64,000 nucleotides of DNA, taken from NCBI RefSeq assembly GCF_000718555.1, contig NZ_JOAN01000016.1:62001-126000 (forward strand). The letters are read 5' to 3'. Under the pieces are notes generated by a model, which ran no database searches, was not told where the DNA came from, and saw only the letters and a list, made by a program, of their open reading frames with translations. Position 1 is the stretch's first letter; each line of letters starts with the position of its first letter. This document shows, one piece after another, positions 9,301-16,359 of this stretch. The stretch is from Micromonospora chokoriensis (lineage in GTDB: Bacteria; Actinomycetota; Actinomycetes; Mycobacteriales; Micromonosporaceae). Position numbers and translations under genes: made by a program.

Positions 9301-11922
9301 CTCCTCCTTGAGCCGGGCACGCTCCGACTTCGGCGTGGCCGGGTCCTCGGCGAGCGCCGCAGCCATGTTGCCGATGCCGTAGTCGTTGATGTAGCCCTCC
9401 AGCGCCCACGACACCGACTCCGCGGTGGAGGTCGGCGTGTAGCCGAGGAACAGGGAGGTCTCGATACCCTTGCGGCCGACCTCGCGGCGCCCGGACGCGA
9501 CGGTCGCGTCCTTGACGGACGCGTTGTACGCCGAGAGCGGGTCGGGCAGCTTGACCCCGGAGAGGTACGCCTGGGCCAGGGCCACGTTGGCGCTGGTGCC
9601 GGTCATCAGGTCGGAGTAGCCGGGCGAGGACCAGCGGGCGATCCAGCCGCCGTCGCGGTAGTGCTGGACGAAGCCGTCGGAGATCTTGGCGGCGATGTCC
9701 GGGTAGAGCAGCGAGTAGGCGGGCCACACGGTGCGGTAGGTGTCCCAGAACCCGTTGTTGACGTAGATCTGGCCGTCGACGATCTTCGCACCGGTCTTGG
9801 TGGGGGTCGACGTGCCGGGCTGAGCCGAGACCGGGCTCGCGTACTGCCAGCGCGGCGCGGCGGCGGTGCCGGTGTTCTCCGACTGCGAGTTCGGGTAGAG
9901 GTTCAGCCGGTACAGGTTCGAGTACATCGAGACCAGCTGCGCCTCGGTGGCGTCCCGCACCTCGACCCGGCCGAGCCGGTCCTTCCACGCGGCCGTGGCG
10001 GCGGCGTGGATCTGGTCGAAGCTCTTGCCGGTGACCTCCAGGTCGAGGTTCTTGCGCGCCTGGTCGACGGAGAGGAACGACGTCGCGAGACGCATCGTCA
10101 CCTCTCGGCTCGTGGTGACGTCGAAGGTGGCGGACGCCGTTGCGCTGGCCGTCGGTGCGCGGTCGAACGCGCCGGAGACGAACATGCGGGTCTGACCGGC
10201 CGTCAGGCCGCTCGCGTTGTCCACCCAACCGGTGAACGTGCCGTCCGTGCCGATGGTGAAGTTGCCGTTGTGGAAGACGAGGCTTCCGGTCGCCTGCCCG
10301 GTGGGGAAGGTGAACCGCATGATCCCGGCGTGGTCGGTGGGCGACATCTCGGCGATCAGGCCGTTCTGCAGCTTCACCCGGTACAGGTCCGGCTGCGCCG
10401 TCTCGTCGTCGTGGCTGAAGGCGAGCGCGCGGCTGGCGGGATCACCGGTGAGTGAGCCGTCGCCGACGACCGGCATGACCGACATCTGGTCGCGGTCACC
10501 CATCCACGCGCTTGGCTGGTGGGAGATCGCGAGGCCCTGCAGCATCGGCAGGTTGGCCCCGTTGTTGTTCCGGTGGTACTCGTACTCCCAGGAGTCGGAG
10601 TTCGCGTCGGTCACCGGGGTGAAGAAGTTGAAGCCGTTCGGCACCGCGGTGATCGGCAGGTTGTTGCCGCGCGAGAAACCGGCCGTCGAGTTGGTGCCGC
10701 GGCGGGTGTCGACGTAGTTGGTGAGCTTCGAGCCGTCGATCGGCGTCGGGGAGCCCTCCACCTCGACGTCGTCGAGCCAGCCCTGGAAGCGGGTCTCCCC
10801 GCCGGCCTTCGGGTTGTCGTACGCGAGCAGGATGCGGTCGATCGTCTTGCCGCGCGCGATGGTGCCGAGGTCGGTCTGCACCAGGTTCCACTGGTCGGCG
10901 AAGAGTGCCTTCGAGGCAGCCTGACCGGGGCCGGTGAGCAGGTTGCCGTGCTGGTCGACGGGTGAGCGCCCACTCAGGTAGCTGCCGTCGGTGAAGTGCA
11001 GGTCGAGCGCGGCGTAGGTGGACGGGTACTGAGCGTCCCCATCGGTGTACTCGGGGAAGATCTTGTACGACAGTCGGGTCTTCGGCCCGACCGGGATGTT
11101 GACGTCGAAGAGCTTGTTGGTCCCGTACGAGCGGCCACTGGCCAGGGCGCCGCCGGCGTACCGCAGCGCGGCCAGCCCGGTGAAACCGGCGTCCGGCTTC
11201 GTGGTTTGCCCGTCATACGGACCGGCGCTGAGCACGCTGGCCATGTTCGTGACCGGCGGGCGGACATCCGAGCCGTCGCTGATGTTCCAGTCGCCGAGCT
11301 GCAGGATCGTGCCACCGGAGTTCGCGGTGACGTTGAGCCGGTAGAAGCTGTAGGCGGTCGTGTTGGTGAGGCTGTACTTGTTGGTCGCGAAGCGGCTGCT
11401 GAACTTCTGGCCGGTGCGCTTGTCCAGGTCGGTCCAGGTGTTGCCGTCGTTCGACCCCTGGATGACGAAGTCCTTGGGGTCTCGCGCCGACTCGTCGTTG
11501 GCGGCGGTCAGCGAGTACCGCACCACCTTCGTCGGCTTGGCGAGCTGGTAGGTCACCCAGCCGGTCGTCGCGAACGTGAGCCACTTGGTCGACGGCTCCT
11601 CGTCCTTGAGGTTCGCGGCGATCTCTCTCGGCTCGTACTCGTCGCTCGCGGTCACGGCGGTGACCTGGCCGAGCAGGCTGCCAGGCAGCGTGGAGACCTT
11701 GCCGCTCAGGTTGCCCTGGACCGGCTTTCCGTTCGCGCCGACCTCAACGGTGCTGGTGGCGGGCTGCGGGTCGGCGGACTCGAACGAGGAGGTGAAGTTG
11801 CCGGGCGTTGCCGGGCTGGGGGCTGCGTACGCCAGGGGCGTCGCGACGAGCAGGCCCAGCGGAAGCAGGGCTGCTGTCGTCGCCGCCAGCAGGCGCGGAC
11901 GCGCGAGGGGGGTATGCGACAT
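6316..11922 (-). CDS. Secreted multidomain GH92 alpha-mannosidase
   Basis: A 1868-residue exported enzyme for trimming alpha-mannosides of glycoproteins or fungal mannan. Order: signal peptide (cut near AYAAPS), F5/8-type C/CBM32 domain (about 60-180), beta-sandwich region, GH92 N-domain from about 400 (YVDTRRGTNSTAGFSRGNN), catalytic (alpha/alpha) barrel with NNGFWDTYRTVWPAYSLLYP (near 725) and GDEDNGEMSSWYVLSSLGIY (near 1030, catalytic acid region), a second CBM32 (about 1155-1270), two PKD-like units (IDWGDGTPV and VQWGDGTVP) flanking an unassigned beta domain, and two C-terminal Ig/IPT-like repeats with VDGSGFA. GH92 enzymes need calcium. The start at 11922 places the signal peptide at the N-terminus. 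A LacI-type operator lies upstream and a strong hairpin follows. Confidence 0.92.
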   Translation of the reverse strand: MSHTPLARPRLLAATTAALLPLGLLVATPLAYAAPSPATPGNFTSSFESADPQPATSTVEVGANGKPVQGNLSGKVSTLPGSLLGQVTAVTASDEYEPREIAANLKDEEPSTKWLTFATTGWVTYQLAKPTKVVRYSLTAANDESARDPKDFVIQGSNDGNTWTDLDKRTGQKFSSRFATNKYSLTNTTAYSFYRLNVTANSGGTILQLGDWNISDGSDVRPPVTNMASVLSAGPYDGQTTKPDAGFTGLAALRYAGGALASGRSYGTNKLFDVNIPVGPKTRLSYKIFPEYTDGDAQYPSTYAALDLHFTDGSYLSGRSPVDQHGNLLTGPGQAASKALFADQWNLVQTDLGTIARGKTIDRILLAYDNPKAGGETRFQGWLDDVEVEGSPTPIDGSKLTNYVDTRRGTNSTAGFSRGNNLPITAVPNGFNFFTPVTDANSDSWEYEYHRNNNGANLPMLQGLAISHQPSAWMGDRDQMSVMPVVGDGSLTGDPASRALAFSHDDETAQPDLYRVKLQNGLIAEMSPTDHAGIMRFTFPTGQATGSLVFHNGNFTIGTDGTFTGWVDNASGLTAGQTRMFVSGAFDRAPTASATASATFDVTTSREVTMRLATSFLSVDQARKNLDLEVTGKSFDQIHAAATAAWKDRLGRVEVRDATEAQLVSMYSNLYRLNLYPNSQSENTGTAAAPRWQYASPVSAQPGTSTPTKTGAKIVDGQIYVNNGFWDTYRTVWPAYSLLYPDIAAKISDGFVQHYRDGGWIARWSSPGYSDLMTGTSANVALAQAYLSGVKLPDPLSAYNASVKDATVASGRREVGRKGIETSLFLGYTPTSTAESVSWALEGYINDYGIGNMAAALAEDPATPKSERARLKEESRYFLERARNYVNLFDPKTKLMQGRDAAGNFRADDPLDWGGVYTETNGWNFAFTAQQDGQGLANLYGGQKALRDKLDTFFSTPENADHPGGYGGVIHEMVEARAVRMGQLGMSNQPSHHIPYMYNFAGAPAKTQAAVREILRRLYVGSEIGQGYLGDEDNGEMSSWYVLSSLGIYPLQAGSSEWTIGSPQFTKMTVHRSTGDIVVNAPNNSVANVYVQDVKVNGKKQHDLSLNVSALAKGGTIDFEMGSKPSSWGSGKNDAPPSLTKGDETPKPLQDVTGPRLGTATATGGQDASKLFDDSSSTQLTFTSATPQITWAFRDGKQKPKYYTVTSGASAGDPADWRLQGSNDGLTWTTVDSRTGQVFPWRNQTRPYSIDKPGRFAQFRLAVTKTVGAAQTTLAEVELLAGGDLDLAGGDITVTAEDGAQATSGLPVSVPLASVTGGDDSEYRATIDWGDGTPVTQGTLTLRSRAVYNIGGSHTYATPGYHQANVTVTDGDSQSSATVGVEVAYAPTSGLIAAFDNVCIGDEGVVAGDCDAKSWAYSRAALAAGGVTQGKRQQVPGTALQFTLPTIPAGLPDNATGNGATVALDLPNDAKSISFIGAGTQGNQSTTGTANFSDGSTASIPIQMSDWTLGGNASGTPSYGNVIVARTAYRLSGTSRDGAQPFLFATAPYQIPAGKTLVSVTLPKQTGSAGAEGRIHVFAVADDGTPAAALATVAPKDQTANAGKALTANLGSVTGGVPGTTGYRARVQWGDGTVPNDVTISASGAMTGQHTYAGEGTYTVRVTAWDTLSSSTQSFTVTVARGGSQPAIALSAAGTVTTGGAITVDGSGFAAGEQVTVSVGTDPGRTMKVAASATGTVHASVPTSGDAQPGRYAVTATGSSSRTPATATVQVTEQAQARTYQPRVALLTTSGPRATSIMVDGSGFAPNEAVTITFGNGLAVSTVRANGDGVISGATVSVPGAAKAGATSVTLTGATSATKVTRAFTVTG

Positions 11923-12003
11923 GAGGGACGGGGCCTTTCGACTCGAACCGTGTCGAGTACGTCGAACGTGTGGGCAGAGTGGAACTTCTCGTAGGTCGGG
12001 CCC

Positions 12004-12034
12004 TGACATCGTTGTCATTGGCGCTCGTGTGCAA
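12004..12034 (-). promoter_or_regulatory. Putative GH92 promoter overlapped by LacI-type operator
   Basis: TGACATCGTTGTCA (12004-12017) is a 13/14 match to the perfect palindrome TGACAACGTTGTCA, with the central CG typical of LacI-family operators. On the minus strand a TTGCAC (12029-12034), a 17-base spacer and CGATGT (12006-12011) can serve as -35 and -10, so the operator would cover the -10 box. It lies 82 bases upstream of the GH92 start. Confidence 0.5.
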
Positions 12035-12109
12035 CGAGAGTCGGGGCGGTGAACTGTCGCTGATAGTTCCGGGCGCACCACGGCCGTGTCAACGGGTTGA
12101 TCACAACGA

Positions 12110-12145
12110 AACGGCCGCCGTCCCATCCGGGTGCCGGCGGCCGTT
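12110..12145 (-). terminator. Terminator hairpin downstream of GH19 chitinase
   Basis: An 11-base perfect stem (AACGGCCGCCG with CGGCGGCCGTT) around a 14-base loop, 50 bases past the chitinase stop codon. On the minus strand it is followed by a short T-rich run (TTTCGTT). Confidence 0.65.
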
Positions 12146-12195
12146 CGCCGGGCCTCGACTCCGTTCGCGGACGTTTGCCGAGGCCCGGCCACGGA

Positions 12196-13275
12196 TCAGC
12201 AGTAGAGGTTGGCTCCGGCGGAGACGCCGAGGATGCCCACGAACTGCTGGTACTTGGTGACGCGACTCTGCACCTGGGCGGGGTTCCCACCGTTGCACTC
12301 GATCGAGCCGTTGATGCTGCGGATCGTCTGACCGAACCCGGCGCTGTTGACCATCGCGTTGTGAGCCGTCATGGTGCCCGGCCCGTTCTGGGTCATCCAG
12401 TACCAGATACCGGTCTTCCAGGCCACCGAGGCGTCGTTCTGCACCAGCCACGGGTTGGTCAGCAGTGGCAGGTTGAGCGCGTTACCGGCGGCGTTGTAGT
12501 TGAAGTTCCAGCTGAGCTGGATCGGCCCACGCCCGTAGTAGGCGGCCTGCCCGGCGGGGCAGCCGTAGGGCTGGCCGTAGTCACAGTAGTGCGGGTAGTT
12601 CGCGGTGTTCTGCTCGACCACGTGCACGAGCCCGCCGGTCTCGTGGAACACGTTCGCCAGGAAGGCCGCGGCCTCCTGCCGTTGGATGGTGGAGCTGCCG
12701 GTGCGCGCGAATGCCGGGTACGCGCTGAGCGCGGCGACGAGCCCGGAGTACGTGTAGAACGAGTTGCGACCCGGGAACATCTGGTTGAACTGGGCCTCGG
12801 TGACCACGAAGCCGCCCGGGTTGGTGGGCGGCGGGGTGGTCGGCGGCTGGCCGCTACAGGTGTAGGGCTCCCAGTACCAGGTGCTGATGATCGGGTCGTA
12901 CCCGGGATTCTCGTGCTCGGCGATGTAGTAGAGACCGTTGGTGTACCGCACGATCGCCCCGGTGGCGTACCAGGTCCCGGCGGTCCAGTTCGGGTAGCTG
13001 CAGGTCCCCCCGGTGGGCGGCGTGGTGCCTCCCCCGCACGCTCCGAGGTCCTCCCAGACGCCGGTCGTGCCGGGCGGCGCCTCGTTCTGGGTCCACCACT
13101 TCGCCCGGTAGTTACGGCCGTTGTGGGAGACCTGGGCATCTCCCCAGTAGACGGCCGAGGCCTGCCACGCTGCTGAGCAGGCTGCCGCCGAGGCCGGCGT
13201 GGACGGGAGGACCGCAACCAGTCCACCGGCGACGATCAGTGCCACCAGCGCGACCAGCGCGCGCAGTCTCGTCAT
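12196..13275 (-). CDS. Secreted GH19 chitinase with two CBM5/12-like domains
   Basis: A 359-residue exported chitinase. A signal peptide (cut near ASAAAC) is followed by two chitin-binding CBM5/12-type domains (about 33-80 and 92-140; WQASAVYWGDAQVSHNGRNY and a diverged copy with GAIVRYTNGLYYIAEHENPG), a Pro/Thr linker, and a GH19 catalytic domain (about 158-359). The first catalytic Glu is in FHETGGLV (near 210); YYGRGPIQLSWNFNY is the conserved substrate-cleft segment. GH19 enzymes hydrolyse chitin with inversion. The start at 13275 has GGAAGGAG 8 bases upstream; the longer frame is not supported. It is divergent from a CE4 deacetylase. Confidence 0.93.
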   Translation of the reverse strand: MTRLRALVALVALIVAGGLVAVLPSTPASAAACSAAWQASAVYWGDAQVSHNGRNYRAKWWTQNEAPPGTTGVWEDLGACGGGTTPPTGGTCSYPNWTAGTWYATGAIVRYTNGLYYIAEHENPGYDPIISTWYWEPYTCSGQPPTTPPPTNPGGFVVTEAQFNQMFPGRNSFYTYSGLVAALSAYPAFARTGSSTIQRQEAAAFLANVFHETGGLVHVVEQNTANYPHYCDYGQPYGCPAGQAAYYGRGPIQLSWNFNYNAAGNALNLPLLTNPWLVQNDASVAWKTGIWYWMTQNGPGTMTAHNAMVNSAGFGQTIRSINGSIECNGGNPAQVQSRVTKYQQFVGILGVSAGANLYC

Positions 13276-13695
13276 GTGAAAGCTCCTTCCTGGGACCTCA
13301 CTGGCCGAAACCCGAGTCGGATATCGACTTGCATGACTGTAACATCTTCTGTTCACAATCTTTACTGTTGCGCGGATCCAGCGCGGCGGCGAGCCCGACG
13401 ATCGGCGGCCGAAAATTCCGGCGACTTTCCGGATCATGGCGGACACGTCTCCCGCGATCGGCATGATCGGGGCAGCCCAAGCAACGCTTGCCAGCCTAGG
13501 CAACCTGGAATTGCACCTCTGCGCCGTTCCGGAGCTATTCCGGAAGTTGTTGACGCGTTGGAATTCTCGCTGTAATACTTCGATCCACCGAGGTCGATGT
13601 GACGGATCCGGCTCGACCCACCACTCACCCACACCTGTCCGGACTGGGCTGCCCGCACGCCGGGGCGCGTCCGGGCCTGCGAGAAGGGGCACCAG
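13276..13695. other. Divergent regulatory region between chitinase and CE4 deacetylase
   Basis: About 420 bases with no supported gene. The chitinase-proximal half is AT-richer than the surroundings (13315-13375), as expected for its promoter, but I could not fix the boxes. A good plus-strand promoter for the deacetylase is listed separately. I looked for a DasR-type site (ACTGGTCTAGACCACT-like) and saw none. Confidence 0.5.
13550..13578 (+). promoter_or_regulatory. Sigma-70-type promoter of the CE4 deacetylase
   Basis: TTGACG (13550-13555), a 17-base spacer and TAATAC (13573-13578) give a near-consensus housekeeping promoter, unusually clear for this GC-rich genome. The predicted transcript would have an approximately 110-base leader before the ATG at 13696. 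Confidence 0.6.
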
Positions 13696-14727
13696 ATGAG
13701 CAGGCTCTTCCCCCGCACGGCCCTGTGGTCGAGGCGCTTACGCGCGGCGCTCGCCGTCCTCGCCACCGCCGTCGCGATGTGCGGCGTCGTCCTCGCGGCC
13801 ACCTCGACCCCGTCGAGCGCCGCCACCTGCAACGGCTACGTCGGCCTCACCTTCGACGACGGTCCAACCGGTAACACAAGCGCGCTGCTGAACGTACTGC
13901 GCAACAACGGCGTACGGGCCACGATGTTCAACGTCGGGCAGAACGTCCAGAACAACCAGTCGGCCGCGCAGGCACAGGTAGCCGCCGGCATGTGGGTCGC
14001 CAACCACAGCTGGAACCACGCCCACATGACCTCGATGAGCCAGTCTCAGATGCAGTCGGACCTGTCCCAGACCAGCTCGGCGATCCAGTCGGCGACCGGC
14101 AGCCGGCCGGTGCTGTTCCGGCCGCCCTACGGCGAGACCAACTCCACCCTGCAGTCCGTCGCGTCGTCACTGGGCATGCGCCAGGTGATCTGGGACGTGG
14201 ACTCGCAGGACTGGAACGGCGCCAGCGTCAGCCAGATCGTGGCCAACGCGAGCCGACTCCAGGCCGGTCAGGTCATCCTGATGCACGACGGGATTCAGAA
14301 CACCCGCGACGCGATCCCGCAGATCGTGGCCAACCTGACCAGCCGCAACCTGTGCCCCGGCATGATCTCGCCGTCCACCGGCCGCGCGGTCGCGCCGGAC
14401 GGCACCACGCCGCCGACGACCAGCCCGCCGACGAGCCCGCCGCCCTCCGGTGGCACCTGCACCGCGACCGCCACGACCCCCAACGTCTGGGGCGACCGGT
14501 ACAACACGTCGGTGACGGTCAGCGGCGCCAACACGTGGACGGTGGTCGTGGCCATCACCTCGCCGCAGCGGGTCTCCACCATCTGGAACGGCACCGCCAC
14601 CTGGGACAGCAGCGGCACCATCATGACCATGCGATCCAACGGCAGCGGCAACACCTTCGGCTTCACCACGATGACAAACGGCAACAGCAGCGCCCGCCCA
14701 CAGATTCGCTCCTGCACCTCGGGCTGA
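13696..14727 (+). CDS. Secreted CE4 polysaccharide deacetylase with CBM2
   Basis: A 343-residue exported esterase that would remove N- or O-acetyl groups from chitin or xylan. After the signal peptide, the NodB domain carries TFDDGP (residues 52-57, catalytic Asp and metal Asp), HSWNH (about 104-108, the two metal His), FRPPYGE, VIWDVDSQDW and ILMHDG. A Thr/Pro/Ser linker follows, then a CBM2-type domain (about 255-343) with spaced Trp residues (VWGDRYN, TWTVVV, IWNGTATW). GAGAAGGGG precedes the ATG. It is divergent from the GH19 chitinase, suggesting joint chitin use, though CE4-CBM2 enzymes may also act on acetylxylan. Confidence 0.92.
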   Translation: MSRLFPRTALWSRRLRAALAVLATAVAMCGVVLAATSTPSSAATCNGYVGLTFDDGPTGNTSALLNVLRNNGVRATMFNVGQNVQNNQSAAQAQVAAGMWVANHSWNHAHMTSMSQSQMQSDLSQTSSAIQSATGSRPVLFRPPYGETNSTLQSVASSLGMRQVIWDVDSQDWNGASVSQIVANASRLQAGQVILMHDGIQNTRDAIPQIVANLTSRNLCPGMISPSTGRAVAPDGTTPPTTSPPTSPPPSGGTCTATATTPNVWGDRYNTSVTVSGANTWTVVVAITSPQRVSTIWNGTATWDSSGTIMTMRSNGSGNTFGFTTMTNGNSSARPQIRSCTSG

Positions 14728-14745
14728 CACCGCCCGGGTTGAGAC

Positions 14746-14780
14746 GTGCGCGGTGGGTGCGCCCGGCACCCACCGCGCAC
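14746..14780 (+). terminator. Terminator hairpin after CE4 deacetylase
   Basis: A perfect 15-base stem (14746-14760 with 14766-14780) and 5-base loop, 18 bases after the stop codon. It separates the chitin block from the WGR gene. Confidence 0.8.
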
Positions 14781-14871
14781 CGCCCGAATCTGTCGGGGGT
14801 CGCCGTTAGCGTGTGGTCACTGTCGCCGCGCCGGCCAGTTCGCGCCGATCGCTGACCCCTCGGAGGCCCCC

Positions 14872-16290
14872 ATGTCCCAGGAGACGACCTACCTCGAACT
14901 GTCCGAAGTAGACGGTGCGCACAAGTTCTACGAGGTCATCGTCGACAACGCCACACTGACGGTGCGCTACGGCCGGATCGGTGACCAGGGGCAGATCAAG
15001 GCGAGCGCCTATCCGGACAACGCCCGGGCCCGGGCCGCGGCAGCGAAGAAGATCGGCGAGAAGGTCCGCAAGGGCTACGCGCCGGCCGTCGCCGGCGTCC
15101 GCCAGAAGCGCTCGGTGTCCCGGCGGCAGATCGTCAGCACCCGCTCCACCGCCCACACCGCCCCGGTGCTCTGGCGCTACGACTCCGGCGCCCCCGCCTT
15201 CGGCATCTTCGTCGATGGGCAGCACTGCATGGTCGGCAACGAGCACGGGGTCATCACCACGCTCGACCACGACGCCCAGGTGCGCAGCCAGGTCCGCCTC
15301 CCCGACGGTGTGAAGTGCATCGTCGCCGACGACGCCTGGGTCTACGCCGGCTGCGACGACGGCAACGTCTACGACCTGTCCGGCAAGGTGCCCCGGGTGG
15401 CGTACGCGATCGCCCCCGAGATCGACATCTACTGGCTGGACATCCACGACGGCGTCCTCGGCGTCTCGGACGCCGACGGCGGGATCACCGCCGTCGACCA
15501 CGAGGACGAGTTCCTGTGGCGTCGGCCCGGGCGAGGGAGTTCGGCCTGGATGGTGCGGTGCGACGACGACGCCATCTACCACGGCCACTCGCAGGGCGTG
15601 ACCGGCTACGAGTGGCGCACCGGCCGCGAGCTGTGGCACACCCGGACCGGTTCGGTGCTCTTCGGCTGGCAGGAACACGGCAGTGTGTTCGCCGGGACGG
15701 GCACCCGCGAGGTGGTGCGGCTGTCCAAGTCGGGTCGACACGAACGCAGCTACCGCTGCGACGCCCCGGTCTTCTCCTGCGCCACCGCCGAGGGCGGCGA
15801 GTACGTCTTCGCCGGTGACAGCCAGTCCTCGATCTACTGCTTCGACGCGGCGGGCAACCGGCTGTGGAAGCTCGGCACCGGCTGCGGCTCGGCGTACTCC
15901 ATGCAGTACCACGACGACCGGCTCTACGTCGTCACCACCGGCGGCCATCTGGCCTGCATCGACGCGAGCGAGCCGGCGATCCGCGCGGCCCAGGCCGGGG
16001 ACGTGCCCCAGGTACGCGACGTCAAGGCCCCGCGCGAGACGCCACTGGCGGTCCAACCGACGATCGTCGAGGTGACCAACGACTCGGGCTCGGGCGTGGT
16101 CGTGCAGTGCATGGACGATCGGGGGCGGTTGCGGGTTCAGGTGCTCTCCGACGGCTTCCGGCGCGACTGGTCGGTGCAGTTTCCCAAGGGGATCCGCGAG
16201 CCGGGCGCGCGCTACCTGGTGACCGAGGTCCGCGAGTCCAGCCGTGGTGGGTTCTACCGGGCCTACGGCGACATCCGCCGTCTGGGCTGA
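14872..16290 (+). CDS. WGR domain protein with beta-propeller (PQQ/WD-like) repeats
   Basis: A 472-residue cytoplasmic protein. Residues about 5-80 form a WGR domain (HKFYEVIVDNATLTVRYGRIG, with YGR for WGR, then EKVRKGY). WGR domains in eukaryotic PARPs bind DNA ends; in bacteria their role is mostly unknown. From about 100 to the end are repeated blades with the pattern of PQQ-like propellers (WRYDSGAPAFGIF, GVITTLDHD, LWRRPGRGSSAWMV, GYEWRTGRELWHT, YCFDAAGNRLWKLGTG). No transmembrane helix is seen. GGAGG precedes the ATG. It lies 69 bases upstream of the nuclease/winged-helix/ATPase trio on the same strand and may belong with it. Confidence 0.8.
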   Translation: MSQETTYLELSEVDGAHKFYEVIVDNATLTVRYGRIGDQGQIKASAYPDNARARAAAAKKIGEKVRKGYAPAVAGVRQKRSVSRRQIVSTRSTAHTAPVLWRYDSGAPAFGIFVDGQHCMVGNEHGVITTLDHDAQVRSQVRLPDGVKCIVADDAWVYAGCDDGNVYDLSGKVPRVAYAIAPEIDIYWLDIHDGVLGVSDADGGITAVDHEDEFLWRRPGRGSSAWMVRCDDDAIYHGHSQGVTGYEWRTGRELWHTRTGSVLFGWQEHGSVFAGTGTREVVRLSKSGRHERSYRCDAPVFSCATAEGGEYVFAGDSQSSIYCFDAAGNRLWKLGTGCGSAYSMQYHDDRLYVVTTGGHLACIDASEPAIRAAQAGDVPQVRDVKAPRETPLAVQPTIVEVTNDSGSGVVVQCMDDRGRLRVQVLSDGFRRDWSVQFPKGIREPGARYLVTEVRESSRGGFYRAYGDIRRLG

Positions 16291-16359
16291 GCGGTGATCG
16301 CCGCGCCTGCGGCATCGACGGGTCACCTGTCGCGCCCACCCGTGTCGTAGGGTGCCGGC

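Noticed and set aside
13276-13695. A DasR site in the chitin regulatory region
   Set aside because: No sequence close to the palindromic dre consensus was found on either strand.
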